A stretch of 19,137 bases of DNA from an uncultured Clostridia bacterium. Lineage in GTDB: Bacteria; Bacillota; Clostridia; TANB77; CAG-508. The notes under the pieces were generated by a model. The model worked only from the letters and a program-made list of their open reading frames with translations, made no database searches and was not told where the DNA came from. The position numbers and the translations under genes are program-made. The stretch covers positions 1 to 19,137 of the forward strand of contig CAQUBD010000033.1 in NCBI GenBank assembly GCA_948891265.1, given 5' to 3'. Shown piece after piece: positions 1-8,164 of the stretch (position 1 is the first letter of the stretch; every line of letters begins with the position of its first letter).

Positions 1-111
1 ATATTACAATTTTTAAGCTTACGGTTTTATGCTTTCTCAACTAACGAAAATATTCAATATCATTAATATACAGTTGACGCTTGAGGGGAATGAGACTTAG
101 AATTTGTAATA

Positions 112-1077
112 TTATTCTTCTTCTATATATTTATACAATGCATCTAATATGGCATTATATTTAATAAGATTCTCTCTTACCTCATCACACAATTCTTTAT
201 TAAATACAATATTTTTTCCATTATGCTTACCTATGTATATATCATTTTCTGCTTCGGTTTTTTTAGCATGTGCCAAAGCATTTCTATATTTTATGATTTC
301 ATCATCATAACTTTTGTTAAAGTCTTTTTCAGTTTTCGCTAATTTATCAAATATCCTCTTTAATTCTTTACAATGTTCTTCATCTAAAGTCATAATCTTA
401 TTTAATAGTCTTACTTTTTTACTCGAATCAAATATCATATCTTCGACAATTTCATTTATTATCATATTAGTTTTATTTATATAATCTTCATACTTTCTTT
501 TTGTGCCTTCGATTGATTTTTCCAAAATCCCCTTTTTAATATATTCATCAATTTCCTTCTTATTTTCATCACTTAATAATTCCCACGCTTTTAATGTAAT
601 CTCCTTTATTTCTGTGTCAAATTCACTAGTATTATCCATTATGATTCCTCTTAAATTTGCAGGATTTAGTGATCTTCTTAAATTTTTATATGTAATATCT
701 CTTATTTTGTTTATAAAAGCTTGCTTATTTCTTCTTGCTATGAATACTCCCTCTAATTCTTTTTTTGTAAATATATCTTTCAGCTTTTCTCCATCTTCTG
801 AATAGAAAATAACATCTGTATATATTTTTCCATTTCTTATATTTTCGATTACTTTATCACCATTAATTCCGCTCTTCTTATTGCTTAAATTATAATCAAC
901 TAATATCAGATCGTAATTTTTTTCTTCAATCTCTTTTATATTAATCTCTGGAGTTTTCTTAAAATCTATTTGTGGTATTAATTTGAATTCTTTGATTGCT
1001 TTTTCCACACTATTTTTCATACTGTTATACCAATCTTTTTGGTCTTCGTACCATAAGATTCTATAGAATATATCCAT
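112..1077 (-). CDS. Receiver-like protein with C-terminal HEPN-type helical domain
   Basis: The 321-residue protein starts like a response-regulator receiver: acidic residues E11 and D12, then a hydrophobic strand ending in D61 (DLILVDYNL), the expected phospho-acceptor. S93 (VIFYSEDG) sits where the switch Ser/Thr lies. The usual conserved lysine appears replaced by arginine (FIARRN, 113-117), so the receiver is atypical. Residues 150-321 are predicted helical and contain RNALAH (265-270), which fits the R-X4-6-H catalytic motif of HEPN ribonucleases. No DNA-binding output domain is visible. It is the last gene of an operon: ATG follows the TGA of the kinase-like gene after one base, so translation is probably coupled. 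Inference: it receives a signal from the upstream GHKL/kinase protein and acts as the effector. HEPN folds can also be non-catalytic, so RNase activity is unproven. Confidence 0.72.
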   Translation of the reverse strand: MDIFYRILWYEDQKDWYNSMKNSVEKAIKEFKLIPQIDFKKTPEINIKEIEEKNYDLILVDYNLSNKKSGINGDKVIENIRNGKIYTDVIFYSEDGEKLKDIFTKKELEGVFIARRNKQAFINKIRDITYKNLRRSLNPANLRGIIMDNTSEFDTEIKEITLKAWELLSDENKKEIDEYIKKGILEKSIEGTKRKYEDYINKTNMIINEIVEDMIFDSSKKVRLLNKIMTLDEEHCKELKRIFDKLAKTEKDFNKSYDDEIIKYRNALAHAKKTEAENDIYIGKHNGKNIVFNKELCDEVRENLIKYNAILDALYKYIEEE

Positions 1078-1078
1078 A

Positions 1079-3364
1079 TCATCGTCTCACTTTCATTGTT
1101 AATTCGAATCCTTTTTCTAAACCTTTTGTAATTTCTACTTTTCCTTCCATTTCTTCGACCATTTCTTTTATGTTATATAATCCTACTCCTGATCCATTTG
1201 TTGTTGTATATCCTAGTTCAAACAAATCTTCTGCCTTATCTACGTTTTTATCTATTCCTTTTCCATTATCCAAAAACGATATTTTTATATATTCATTTTC
1301 TTTTGAGATTTCTATATTTAACTCACTAGCTTCCGCTTTTTCAGAATTGCTAACTATATTCCCTATAATAACTCCCATAGATAATGGCATAAAATTACAC
1401 ACATTGTCATCATCTTTTTTATTTACTTTTATTTTCAGTCCTTTGTCGATTCCTTTATTATATATTTCTTCTATGTATTGTATTATAAAGTCTCCTATAT
1501 CCTCTTTAAGTGAGTCTGTATCCATTGAGAAACTAGCTTTAAGCATATATTCAGATAAAGTCATATTTTTTTGATTAACTTTACTTACTCTTGCTAATAT
1601 ATTTTGTATTTCACTTACATCTATATGTTCCTCGTTTAATAAAGTCATAACATTTTCAATATCATTTCCTATAGTTAATGAATATATTCTTGATGTATGT
1701 GCTGCTCCTATTAGCTTATCTGTATCTCTAGAAGTCATATTCTCTAGAAAATAGTTTTGTTTTTTCCTTATGCTAATTTCTTCTTCTTTATTTTTTAAAT
1801 CTTTTTTAATTTTGTCTGTTTCTTTTTCTGCTTCTTGTTTTGCTTTATGTAATGATATAGCATTTTTCTTTAAATTTTTGGCTATGTTTAATAGGTTTTC
1901 ATCATCTTTTTTATGTGCTATTTTTTCTAATTGATTTATAGAGCTTTCTACACTTTCTTCTTTTCTCTCATCAATTTTGTTTAGTATATCTGGATTATAA
2001 TTTACATCTATTAATTTATTCTTTGCTGCTATTTTTGATATTTGCTCAATTACTTTTCCTGTAACATCTTCTGGTTGTATTGCTGGTTTTTTATCTTCAT
2101 CCTTATCATTTTTATTTTCTTTATATGGCTCTCCCCATTTTATTGTTTCTACTACATATTTTTCTAATACTTTTAGTGCATTTTCTACAAAGAATTTAGA
2201 TAATTGCTCAAATGTTTCGTTTTTTATAAGCCCTCCGTCTCTACTACTCGTTTCTGTTAATTCTTTGTTTTCTCCTAATATTTCTATTCTTCCTATTAAT
2301 TCACGTGTTCCTAAAAATCTATTGTATCCTTGTGACTTTCTTTGGTCAATATCAAACATGTCTTGACCTGGTTCACCATATGGTAAAATTCTAAATCCAT
2401 TTTTATATACAAAAATAGAACCATAATCTTTAGGATTTATTCCCATTAATCTTGTAAAATTCATCTTGGCAGTAGTATTTAAGTATGATAAGTATATTTT
2501 TATATTTTTTAATTTATAAAAGTTATTTGTCTGTGATATTTCAAATAAAAAAACACCTCTGTCTTCTAATTTTGTTATTATCTTCTTTCCATCTTCAGGG
2601 ATTTCTATTTCTAATACAGTAGTTTTTAATCCTAACTTTTCTATAATATCATTTTCAATTTTTCCATTAACTATTTCATTTTCTGTTTTAGCTTTTCTAT
2701 CTTCTAGAGCTTCTTCTTCTGCTTCTATAAAAATTGAAAAATCATCATTTTCAGAGCTTGGATTTGAGAGTTTCTTTAATGATTTTTTCAAGTCCAATAT
2801 ATCTTTTCTTGTCCATACTTCTCTTAGTTCTTTTATGGTTAATATAGTTCCTTTACTATATTTTGATGGTAATTTATCTAAGTATTTGTGTTTTACTGGT
2901 ATATTTTCAAATTCATTTTTGTCATCTACTTCAAACTTGTCCCAATTAATATCTATAGAGTTAACTTTATCATCATATTTTTTTGTTGTTATATTTAATA
3001 ATTTTCCTAATCTATCACATGAAAATCTGCCTACTCCTTTTGCTCCTGCAAATATTCTTTTGCTAATTTGATTTCTGTAGTTTTCTGCTCTGTTTCCGCT
3101 TATTTTCTTTTCAGAATACGCAACAAATAACCACTTATTTCTGATGTCATCTATGTTCATTCCACATCCATCATCTATAATTGATATCTCCGCTCTTTCA
3201 TTTTTTAAATTTTTAAATCTAATTGTTACATTATTTGCTCCAGCATCATAGGCATTTTTTACTAGCTCAAACACTGCGATAAATCTGTTATTTATTAAAT
3301 CTCTACCTATTATATTTTTTAAGGCAGAACTAACTTTAAAGTTTAACTCTGATATTTCGTCCAT
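1079..3364 (-). CDS. Double GHKL protein: Hsp90/MutL-type ATPase fused to histidine-kinase-like core
   Basis: The 761-residue protein has two GHKL ATP-binding modules. The N-terminal one is Hsp90/MutL/MORC-like: ELVKNAYDA with E33 and N37, IIDDGCGM (62-69) and GAKGVGRFS (107-115). Residues about 260-360 look like the following S5-type domain, with RKSQGYNRFLGTRELIG at 342-358. Residues about 455-545 are Lys/Glu-rich and likely coiled coil. The end resembles a kinase core: H556 (LIGAAHTSRI) in a helical hairpin as possible phospho-acceptor, N box GNIVSNSEKA (668-677), DNGKG (699-703) and GSGVGL (724-729). No membrane segment or sensor domain is seen, so it is cytosolic. It starts three bases after the methyltransferase stop, and the receiver gene follows one base after its own stop. 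Inference: the Hsp90-like half senses or clamps a target and controls phosphotransfer. The fold calls are solid; the mechanism is inferred. Confidence 0.85.
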   Translation of the reverse strand: MDEISELNFKVSSALKNIIGRDLINNRFIAVFELVKNAYDAGANNVTIRFKNLKNERAEISIIDDGCGMNIDDIRNKWLFVAYSEKKISGNRAENYRNQISKRIFAGAKGVGRFSCDRLGKLLNITTKKYDDKVNSIDINWDKFEVDDKNEFENIPVKHKYLDKLPSKYSKGTILTIKELREVWTRKDILDLKKSLKKLSNPSSENDDFSIFIEAEEEALEDRKAKTENEIVNGKIENDIIEKLGLKTTVLEIEIPEDGKKIITKLEDRGVFLFEISQTNNFYKLKNIKIYLSYLNTTAKMNFTRLMGINPKDYGSIFVYKNGFRILPYGEPGQDMFDIDQRKSQGYNRFLGTRELIGRIEILGENKELTETSSRDGGLIKNETFEQLSKFFVENALKVLEKYVVETIKWGEPYKENKNDKDEDKKPAIQPEDVTGKVIEQISKIAAKNKLIDVNYNPDILNKIDERKEESVESSINQLEKIAHKKDDENLLNIAKNLKKNAISLHKAKQEAEKETDKIKKDLKNKEEEISIRKKQNYFLENMTSRDTDKLIGAAHTSRIYSLTIGNDIENVMTLLNEEHIDVSEIQNILARVSKVNQKNMTLSEYMLKASFSMDTDSLKEDIGDFIIQYIEEIYNKGIDKGLKIKVNKKDDDNVCNFMPLSMGVIIGNIVSNSEKAEASELNIEISKENEYIKISFLDNGKGIDKNVDKAEDLFELGYTTTNGSGVGLYNIKEMVEEMEGKVEITKGLEKGFELTMKVRR

Positions 3365-3367
3365 TTT

Positions 3368-4564
3368 TTATAACATCTCCCCTAATACTTTTCCTACTTG
3401 TTCTGCAAATAAAGGTGGTACTGCATTTGCAACTTGCGTATATCTTGGTACATCTACTTTTCTTAATTTTCCTCCTGTTGTATACTTTCCTTTAAACTTA
3501 TAATCATCTGGAAAGCTTTGTATTCTTGCCATTTCCCTTACAGTCATTATTCTTGGTTCAGAATAATGTACGAAATCATCTGGTATTGAAGTTATTGTCG
3601 TGCATACTGAATTTTCTTTTAAAACTGTAACTCCTCTTTTCTTTAACCCCTCAATTATTCCATCTCTTGGTGTTATTCTTTTGCATTCTGTTACTGTATT
3701 TATCATCTGTGTAAATAGTTCTATAGAGTCTTCTCTATGCTTAGCATACCTATGACTATCTACAATATCTTCATTGTTAGTATTTATTCTCATTAGTCTT
3801 TGATAATTAGAGTTTATATCTCCATATTTCCCAGATTCAAAACCTTTTGCATCTGGTGTTGGATATGTACCATTTAACTTAAGTAAGTCTCCTATTGCTT
3901 CAGATATTGTTATAGGTGTATTTAATTGTTTTTCTTCTAAAAATTGTTGTTTATTTTCATCTAATTTTTTGAAAAATTCTTTAGGGTCCTTATCTAACAT
4001 ACCTATTAATATAAATCTTTTTCTTCTCTGTGGTACTCCATATTCTGATACATCTATTACTTTTGAATCTATATTGTATCCTAATTTTTTTAGTCTTTCT
4101 GCCACATATTGTGAATAAGGTTTTCCTTTTTTTCCATCTTTCTCAAATCCAACTGTAAAACCATGTACATTCTCTAAAAATAACATTTTAGGCATAATTA
4201 TTTTTATGAATTTTATATATGATTTTACTAATGTATTTCTAATATCGTTTGAATCTCTTTTACCTGCCATAGAAAATCCCTGACATGGTGGTCCTCCTAC
4301 TACTAGATCTACTTTTCCTGATAGCTCACATAGTTCTTTATTTTTTTTTGTCAACAATTCTTTTATGTCTATAGGCTCTTTGTTTAAAAAGTCAGGCCAT
4401 TCAAAATGTCCTTCTTTATCTATTAAATTTGTTTTTAATGTTTCAAATGCATCTTTATTCTTTTCTACTGCAAATATTCCTTTCCATCCTGCTTTCTGTA
4501 ATCCTAAAGATAATCCCCCACATCCTGCAAACAAATCTATATAATACTTCTCTTTTGAATTCAT
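3368..4564 (-). CDS. DNA (cytosine-5) methyltransferase
   Basis: The 398-residue protein carries the cytosine-5 methyltransferase motifs in the usual order: I, DLFAGCGGLSLGL (10-22); IV, GGPPCQGFS with catalytic C94; VI, ENV (131-133); VIII, PQRRKR (178-183); X, TQVANAVPP near the C-terminus. It should transfer methyl from S-adenosylmethionine to C5 of cytosine in a specific site set by the region between motifs VIII and IX; the site cannot be read from the sequence. An in-frame ATG lies 51 bases further upstream, but the start chosen is preceded by GGAGGG with 7-nt spacing, so the shorter form is preferred. It is the first gene of the operon with the GHKL and receiver genes (3-base and 1-base gaps). 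No cognate nuclease of the usual kind is next to it. The ATPase and HEPN-like genes take that place. Confidence 0.93.
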   Translation of the reverse strand: MNSKEKYYIDLFAGCGGLSLGLQKAGWKGIFAVEKNKDAFETLKTNLIDKEGHFEWPDFLNKEPIDIKELLTKKNKELCELSGKVDLVVGGPPCQGFSMAGKRDSNDIRNTLVKSYIKFIKIIMPKMLFLENVHGFTVGFEKDGKKGKPYSQYVAERLKKLGYNIDSKVIDVSEYGVPQRRKRFILIGMLDKDPKEFFKKLDENKQQFLEEKQLNTPITISEAIGDLLKLNGTYPTPDAKGFESGKYGDINSNYQRLMRINTNNEDIVDSHRYAKHREDSIELFTQMINTVTECKRITPRDGIIEGLKKRGVTVLKENSVCTTITSIPDDFVHYSEPRIMTVREMARIQSFPDDYKFKGKYTTGGKLRKVDVPRYTQVANAVPPLFAEQVGKVLGEML

Positions 4565-4596
4565 TAGAGTTCCCTCCATTTTATATTTATGACCAA

Positions 4597-4625
4597 ATTT
4601 TACCATATATGGCAAAATAAATCAA
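4597..4625 (-). promoter_or_regulatory. Promoter of the methyltransferase operon
   Basis: On the minus strand TTGATT (4625-4620) and TAAAAT (4602-4597) are separated by 17 nt, a good sigma-A-type pair. The -10 lies 32 nt before the preferred ATG at 4564. The longer in-frame start at 4615 would fall inside the promoter, which supports the shorter protein. Confidence 0.5.
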
Positions 4626-4636
4626 TATTTTACAAA

Positions 4637-4731
4637 TTTAAGTTTCGGTTTTTTATTCATATTCAAACTTAAAAGTTATAATATATCATAACTTCTTAAA
4701 TAAACTATAATCTAAAAAAGTGAAACTTAAA
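4637..4731. repeat. Nested inverted repeats, possible operator cluster
   Basis: A perfect 10-nt inverted repeat, TTTAAGTTTC (4637-4646) and GAAACTTAAA (4722-4731), encloses a second one, AAGTTAT (4673-4679) and ATAACTT (4688-4694). The word AAACTTAA followed by AGTTA occurs near 4665 and again near 4724. The cluster lies between the methyltransferase promoter and the end of the convergent-free neighbour gene, just upstream of the -35 box. It could bind a regulator of the methyltransferase operon, or form the 3' end hairpin of the small gene at 4733. High AT content makes some of this expected by chance. Confidence 0.4.
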
Positions 4732-4732
4732 G

Positions 4733-5047
4733 TTACAAAATTAAACCTGTAAACCTTGGATATGAATATCCATTATTTTGTACAAGTATTTTTTTATTAT
4801 TTCCTTCTATTTCTACACATTTCCATACTCCTTCTGAATCTATTTTCATTTCTTCAATGTATTTATATAGAAATTTGTAATTATGTTTAAAATTAGAACA
4901 AAATTCTTGAAATTCTTTTTCTTCTAATTTTATAGTTTCTATTATTTCATATTGGTTTTTCATTTTATTATTTTTTATCTTTTCTTTTGTTTTAAATTCT
5001 AAAGATTTTACATCTTCTAAATCTCTAAAAAAATATGTTTCTTTCAA
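4733..5047 (-). CDS. Small hypothetical protein, DUF6329-like
   Basis: This 104-residue, charged, cytosolic-looking protein has a TTG start. AGGAG lies 8 nt upstream of that TTG, and the only nearby ATG is out of frame with an immediate stop, so TTG is well supported. The central GVWKCVEIEG and the C-terminal ILVQNNGYSYPR pattern resemble a small clostridial family that I recall as DUF6329, of unknown function. No catalytic or metal-binding motif is evident. It is transcribed in the same direction as the methyltransferase operon but is separated from it by 168 bases with a promoter, so it is probably its own unit. Confidence 0.7.
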   Translation of the reverse strand: MKETYFFRDLEDVKSLEFKTKEKIKNNKMKNQYEIIETIKLEEKEFQEFCSNFKHNYKFLYKYIEEMKIDSEGVWKCVEIEGNNKKILVQNNGYSYPRFTGLIL

Positions 5048-5282
5048 TATATCATCTCCTATCTAGATAAATGAAGTATTATCTTTCAATATTTTCATTT
5101 GTCTTAATATGTTTGGACTAGTCTAATTAATAATATCTTATATTAATTATTTTTATTCATATTCATTAATTTATACCTTTATGTATTATTTTTATAATTA
5201 TTTTAGTATTTAACAGATAGATTTTTATTAGAATCACTTTAATATCAGTTTTGTGGCAGACTCCGTAAAATGCCGAAAAGGA
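5048..5282. other. Intergenic region between divergent genes
   Basis: This stretch separates the minus-strand small gene from the plus-strand DUF262 gene. It holds a near-palindrome, TTGGACTAGTCTAA (5113-5126), which could be an operator. Two copies of TGGCAG (about 5253 and 5284) flank a short GC-richer segment just before the DUF262 promoter. No open reading frame or RNA gene is apparent. Confidence 0.4.
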
Positions 5283-5310
5283 TTGGCAGTTTACATATAT
5301 GTGTTATAAT
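5283..5310 (+). promoter_or_regulatory. Promoter of the DUF262 gene
   Basis: TTGGCA (5283-5288) and a perfect TATAAT (5305-5310) are separated by 16 nt. The -10 ends 27 nt before the preferred start codon. It overlaps the alternative upstream ATG at 5299, which argues against that longer start. Confidence 0.65.
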
Positions 5311-5337
5311 TTAATAAATTTATATAAGGAGAATAAA

Positions 5338-7692
5338 ATGAAGCAAAGAACAAGTAAAATAGAAGAACTATATAATGATATAAAAAGAGAAGTACATGAT
5401 ATTACAATTGATGATCTAATAATTTCAAAAACGTTCAAACATGTAGAATACAGCCCTAGCTACCAGAGGAACTACATATGGACTAATAAAAAAGCAATAA
5501 ATTTAATTGAAACTGTTTTAATAAATGGCGTTATTCCTCCAATTATTGCTATGCAAACAAGTGATAATTTAGAAATAATTGACGGAAGACAGAGATATGA
5601 AACACTATTGAATTTTTATACCAATAAATTTTCTTTAAGATATTTTGGATTAGATAAGTTAGATAAATTAGATAAGTGCTCTTACAACGATCTTCCTAAA
5701 AATGTAAAAACACTTTTTGCTGAATATAAACTTAAATTAATTCTTTATACTCCAAACAAATTTAAATCGGAGAAAGACATTGACCTTATAAAACGTGACT
5801 TATTTAAAAGGTCAAATTTTGGAATGACCTCATTAACAACTAGCGAAGTTGCAAGAGCAAAATATCTTTTTGATTATTTAACAATGGAATTAGCAAAGTT
5901 ATTTGAAAAAGATGAAGCTTTCTATAATAATTGTGTAGATATATTATTACCTAAAACAAAAAGACATATCGAACATAGGGAAAGAATAAATCTTTTACTA
6001 GTTGCTATAAGAGAATGCATAGTAATGACTTATATTCCAATTATAGGAGAAAAAACAATAAAAGTTGGTGCTTCTGTATATGATAAATATTACTCTACTT
6101 TTATTAGGACATTATCTGAAGAAGAAACACTAAAAAAGTTAGATGAAACTGTTAAAATATTAAAAAAAATGTATTTGGTTAAAGAACAATTAATTGAATC
6201 TAATGATGATTTGCAAGATAATGTATTATTTTTTAAATGCTTATATTGGATGTTTACCGTACTCTATCAAGAATATCCTAGCCAATTTTATGATTTTAAT
6301 ATTGACAAATTGTGTCATTATGTTAAAAGTACTGGAAAAAATTATTTTGATAAATATAAAAATATTACAGCAGATCATATTCAAAATAGACATTCTTATG
6401 TTAAAAATTATATAACTGAAATACTAAAATTGGATATTTCTAACTATTTAAGAAAAACAAAATTAAATAAAAAATCTACAGCTTATAATAATATTCCAAA
6501 ACTTGATAGTACTCAAATTTGGAATGGAATAGGTTCAACAAAACAAGTAATGGCTGTTAATGATACTTTAGAGATTAAAGAAATAATACGTTTAATAAGA
6601 GAGGGCAGATTTGTTGTACGTTCTGACTATCAAAGAGCTGAAGTAAAGAGTAGAAAAAAAGCTTCAAGAATTATTGAAAGTATTATTCTAGGAGTTAAAC
6701 TTCCACCTATATATTTGTATGTTACAAGAGAATCAGATGGTCTTGATAGATATACTGTTTTGGATGGTCAACAAAGACTAATTAGTATTCTTAAATTTAT
6801 GGGTGAAAATATAACAGATTCCAAAAATCGTTATATAAAAACTTTTAAAAACAAATATGCCCTTACTGGTCTTAAAGATTTAAGTGGTCTAAATAATCAT
6901 GTATATGAAGGAGGAAAAGATAGCCTTAATCCATTTAAAAAATTACCTATCCAAAACTATAAATTTGATGTTGTAAAAATAGATTGTCAAGCTAATCCCG
7001 ATTTTGACTCTGTTGATATGTTTTTAAGATTAAATCAAAACCCTTGCCCTATAAGCGCAAATAGCTTTGAGATGTGGAATTGTTTTGATATAGTAAATAC
7101 TTTAAATAGAATTAAGTCAATTGCTAAGTATAGCTTATTTAAACAATCTGGTAATAAAATGAAAGAAGAAGAACTCGTTACAACATTAGCTTATATGGAA
7201 TATGAAGAAATTGATATTGATAGTATAAATGACTTTTTCTTAGTTTATTTATATACAGAAAGTAGCAATAAACAATTTGAACATATAGAAGTAAAACTAT
7301 CTATTAAAGATAAAGACGCACTTAGCGACTTCTTGGAAGACTTAGAACCTGATAGTAATGATGAAATAAAATTCATAAGCTGTGTTGATGCTGTAAGAAA
7401 GTTCACTGAAAAATTAGAGATTCTTTCAAGTGGTGATAATAATATTTTACTTAAAATATTTAATCCATACATAAAGAATCCAAAAAGAGGAAATAAAAAA
7501 GATTTTTATATTACCTGGTTGGTATTACATGATTTGGATACACATGTTATCAAAACATATAGAAAAGAAATCTTAACAGATTTAGAGAAAATATTTAAAT
7601 TAATGAAAAATATGCCAGACATAAAGGATACTAATTCATTTGTTGACTATATTAAGGATGTTATTAGTAAATATTCGAAATATTCTAGTTAG
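5338..7692 (+). CDS. Tandem DUF262 (ParB/GmrS-like) protein
   Basis: The 784-residue protein contains two DUF262 domains. In the first, YQRNYIW (about 42-48) precedes IIDGRQRYETL with the hallmark DGRQR at 82-86. In the second, YQRAEV (about 431) precedes VLDGQQRLISIL with DGQQR at 476-480, then FLRLNQNPCPIS. DUF262 is a ParB-like fold that binds and hydrolyses nucleotides. It occurs in GmrSD and SspE, where it is joined to a DUF1524 HNH nuclease. No HNH motif (DHI..P) is visible here and no nuclease gene is adjacent. AAGGAG lies 6 nt before the chosen ATG. A strong promoter and a terminator make it a single-gene unit. Inference: a stand-alone defence protein or sensor; its target (modified DNA or other) is unknown. 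Confidence 0.85.
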   Translation: MKQRTSKIEELYNDIKREVHDITIDDLIISKTFKHVEYSPSYQRNYIWTNKKAINLIETVLINGVIPPIIAMQTSDNLEIIDGRQRYETLLNFYTNKFSLRYFGLDKLDKLDKCSYNDLPKNVKTLFAEYKLKLILYTPNKFKSEKDIDLIKRDLFKRSNFGMTSLTTSEVARAKYLFDYLTMELAKLFEKDEAFYNNCVDILLPKTKRHIEHRERINLLLVAIRECIVMTYIPIIGEKTIKVGASVYDKYYSTFIRTLSEEETLKKLDETVKILKKMYLVKEQLIESNDDLQDNVLFFKCLYWMFTVLYQEYPSQFYDFNIDKLCHYVKSTGKNYFDKYKNITADHIQNRHSYVKNYITEILKLDISNYLRKTKLNKKSTAYNNIPKLDSTQIWNGIGSTKQVMAVNDTLEIKEIIRLIREGRFVVRSDYQRAEVKSRKKASRIIESIILGVKLPPIYLYVTRESDGLDRYTVLDGQQRLISILKFMGENITDSKNRYIKTFKNKYALTGLKDLSGLNNHVYEGGKDSLNPFKKLPIQNYKFDVVKIDCQANPDFDSVDMFLRLNQNPCPISANSFEMWNCFDIVNTLNRIKSIAKYSLFKQSGNKMKEEELVTTLAYMEYEEIDIDSINDFFLVYLYTESSNKQFEHIEVKLSIKDKDALSDFLEDLEPDSNDEIKFISCVDAVRKFTEKLEILSSGDNNILLKIFNPYIKNPKRGNKKDFYITWLVLHDLDTHVIKTYRKEILTDLEKIFKLMKNMPDIKDTNSFVDYIKDVISKYSKYSS

Positions 7693-7716
7693 TTATATTC
7701 TAACTAGAATATTTTT
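7680..7716 (+). terminator. Rho-independent terminator of the DUF262 gene
   Basis: A perfect 13-bp stem, ATATTCTAGTTAG (7680-7692) with CTAACTAGAATAT (7700-7712), encloses a 7-nt loop and is followed by a T run. The left arm contains the stop codon TAG. The stem is symmetric, so it may also terminate the convergent ArsC-family gene ending at 7738. Confidence 0.85.
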
Positions 7717-7737
7717 GCTATATATCTTTAACACTAT

Positions 7738-8097
7738 TTATTTCACTATTAGTTTTTTCCAATTTTCTTCTTTAAATCCAATAAAAATTCCTTTTTCTGA
7801 TATCAATAGTGGTCTTTTTATTAACATTCCATTACTTGCTAATATTTCTATTTTTTCTTTATCACTCATTCCTGATAATTTTTCTTTTAAGTTTAGTTCT
7901 TTGTATTTTAGTCCACTTGTGTTAAACCATTTTTTTATTTCTTGTTCACTTTGCTCTATCCACTTGCTTAGTTCTTCTTGTGTTGGTGTTTTTTCTACTA
8001 TATTTCTGTCTACAAATTCAATATTATTCTTTTCTAGCCATTTTTTTGCTTTTTGGCATGTTGAACATTTTGGATATTCTATAAATATGTTTTTCAT
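7738..8097 (-). CDS. ArsC/Spx-family thioredoxin-fold protein
   Basis: The 119-residue protein matches the arsenate reductase/Spx/YffB family in length and layout. It has YPKCSTCQKAKKWL at the N-terminus with C11 and C14 (CX2C), a Thr/Glu-rich helix region, and IKRPLLI with R95 before a final strand. Such proteins act in thiol redox chemistry (arsenate reduction) or, as Spx/MgsR, bind RNA polymerase under stress. The CX2C pair is compatible with either, so the specific role is open. It has its own promoter with a palindrome over the -10, and TAGGAG precedes the ATG. It looks like an ordinary chromosomal gene between two accessory segments. Confidence 0.88.
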   Translation of the reverse strand: MKNIFIEYPKCSTCQKAKKWLEKNNIEFVDRNIVEKTPTQEELSKWIEQSEQEIKKWFNTSGLKYKELNLKEKLSGMSDKEKIEILASNGMLIKRPLLISEKGIFIGFKEENWKKLIVK

Positions 8098-8129
8098 TTT
8101 AATTACTCCTATGTTTTATAATTTTATTT

Positions 8130-8164
8130 TCCACAATTATATCATAAATTGTGGATTGTTGTAA
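8130..8164 (-). promoter_or_regulatory. Promoter with overlapping palindromic operator
   Basis: On the minus strand TTACAA (8164-8159) and TATAAT (8141-8136) are 17 nt apart. A perfect 9-bp inverted repeat, TCCACAATT (8130-8138) and AATTGTGGA (8147-8155), covers the -10 and part of the spacer. This is the expected position for a repressor site controlling the ArsC-family gene. Confidence 0.65.

Noticed and set aside
1..112. Inverted repeat TTGTAATAT / ATATTACAA at 104-112 and 1-9
   Set aside because: The arms are short and AT-rich with about 95 bases between them, there is no T run, and the window starts here, so no terminator or element end can be supported.
996..1574. Long plus-strand open frames opposite the receiver and GHKL genes
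   Set aside because: They lie antisense to strongly supported genes, lack ribosome sites and encode low-complexity Phe/Ser/Ile-rich products typical of shadow frames.
4650..5165. A 16-nt direct repeat (4650-4665 and 5150-5165) flanking the small gene at 4733-5047
   Set aside because: The repeat is nearly pure A/T plus two C. In a window this AT-rich, matches of this length are expected by chance, and no element structure lies between them.
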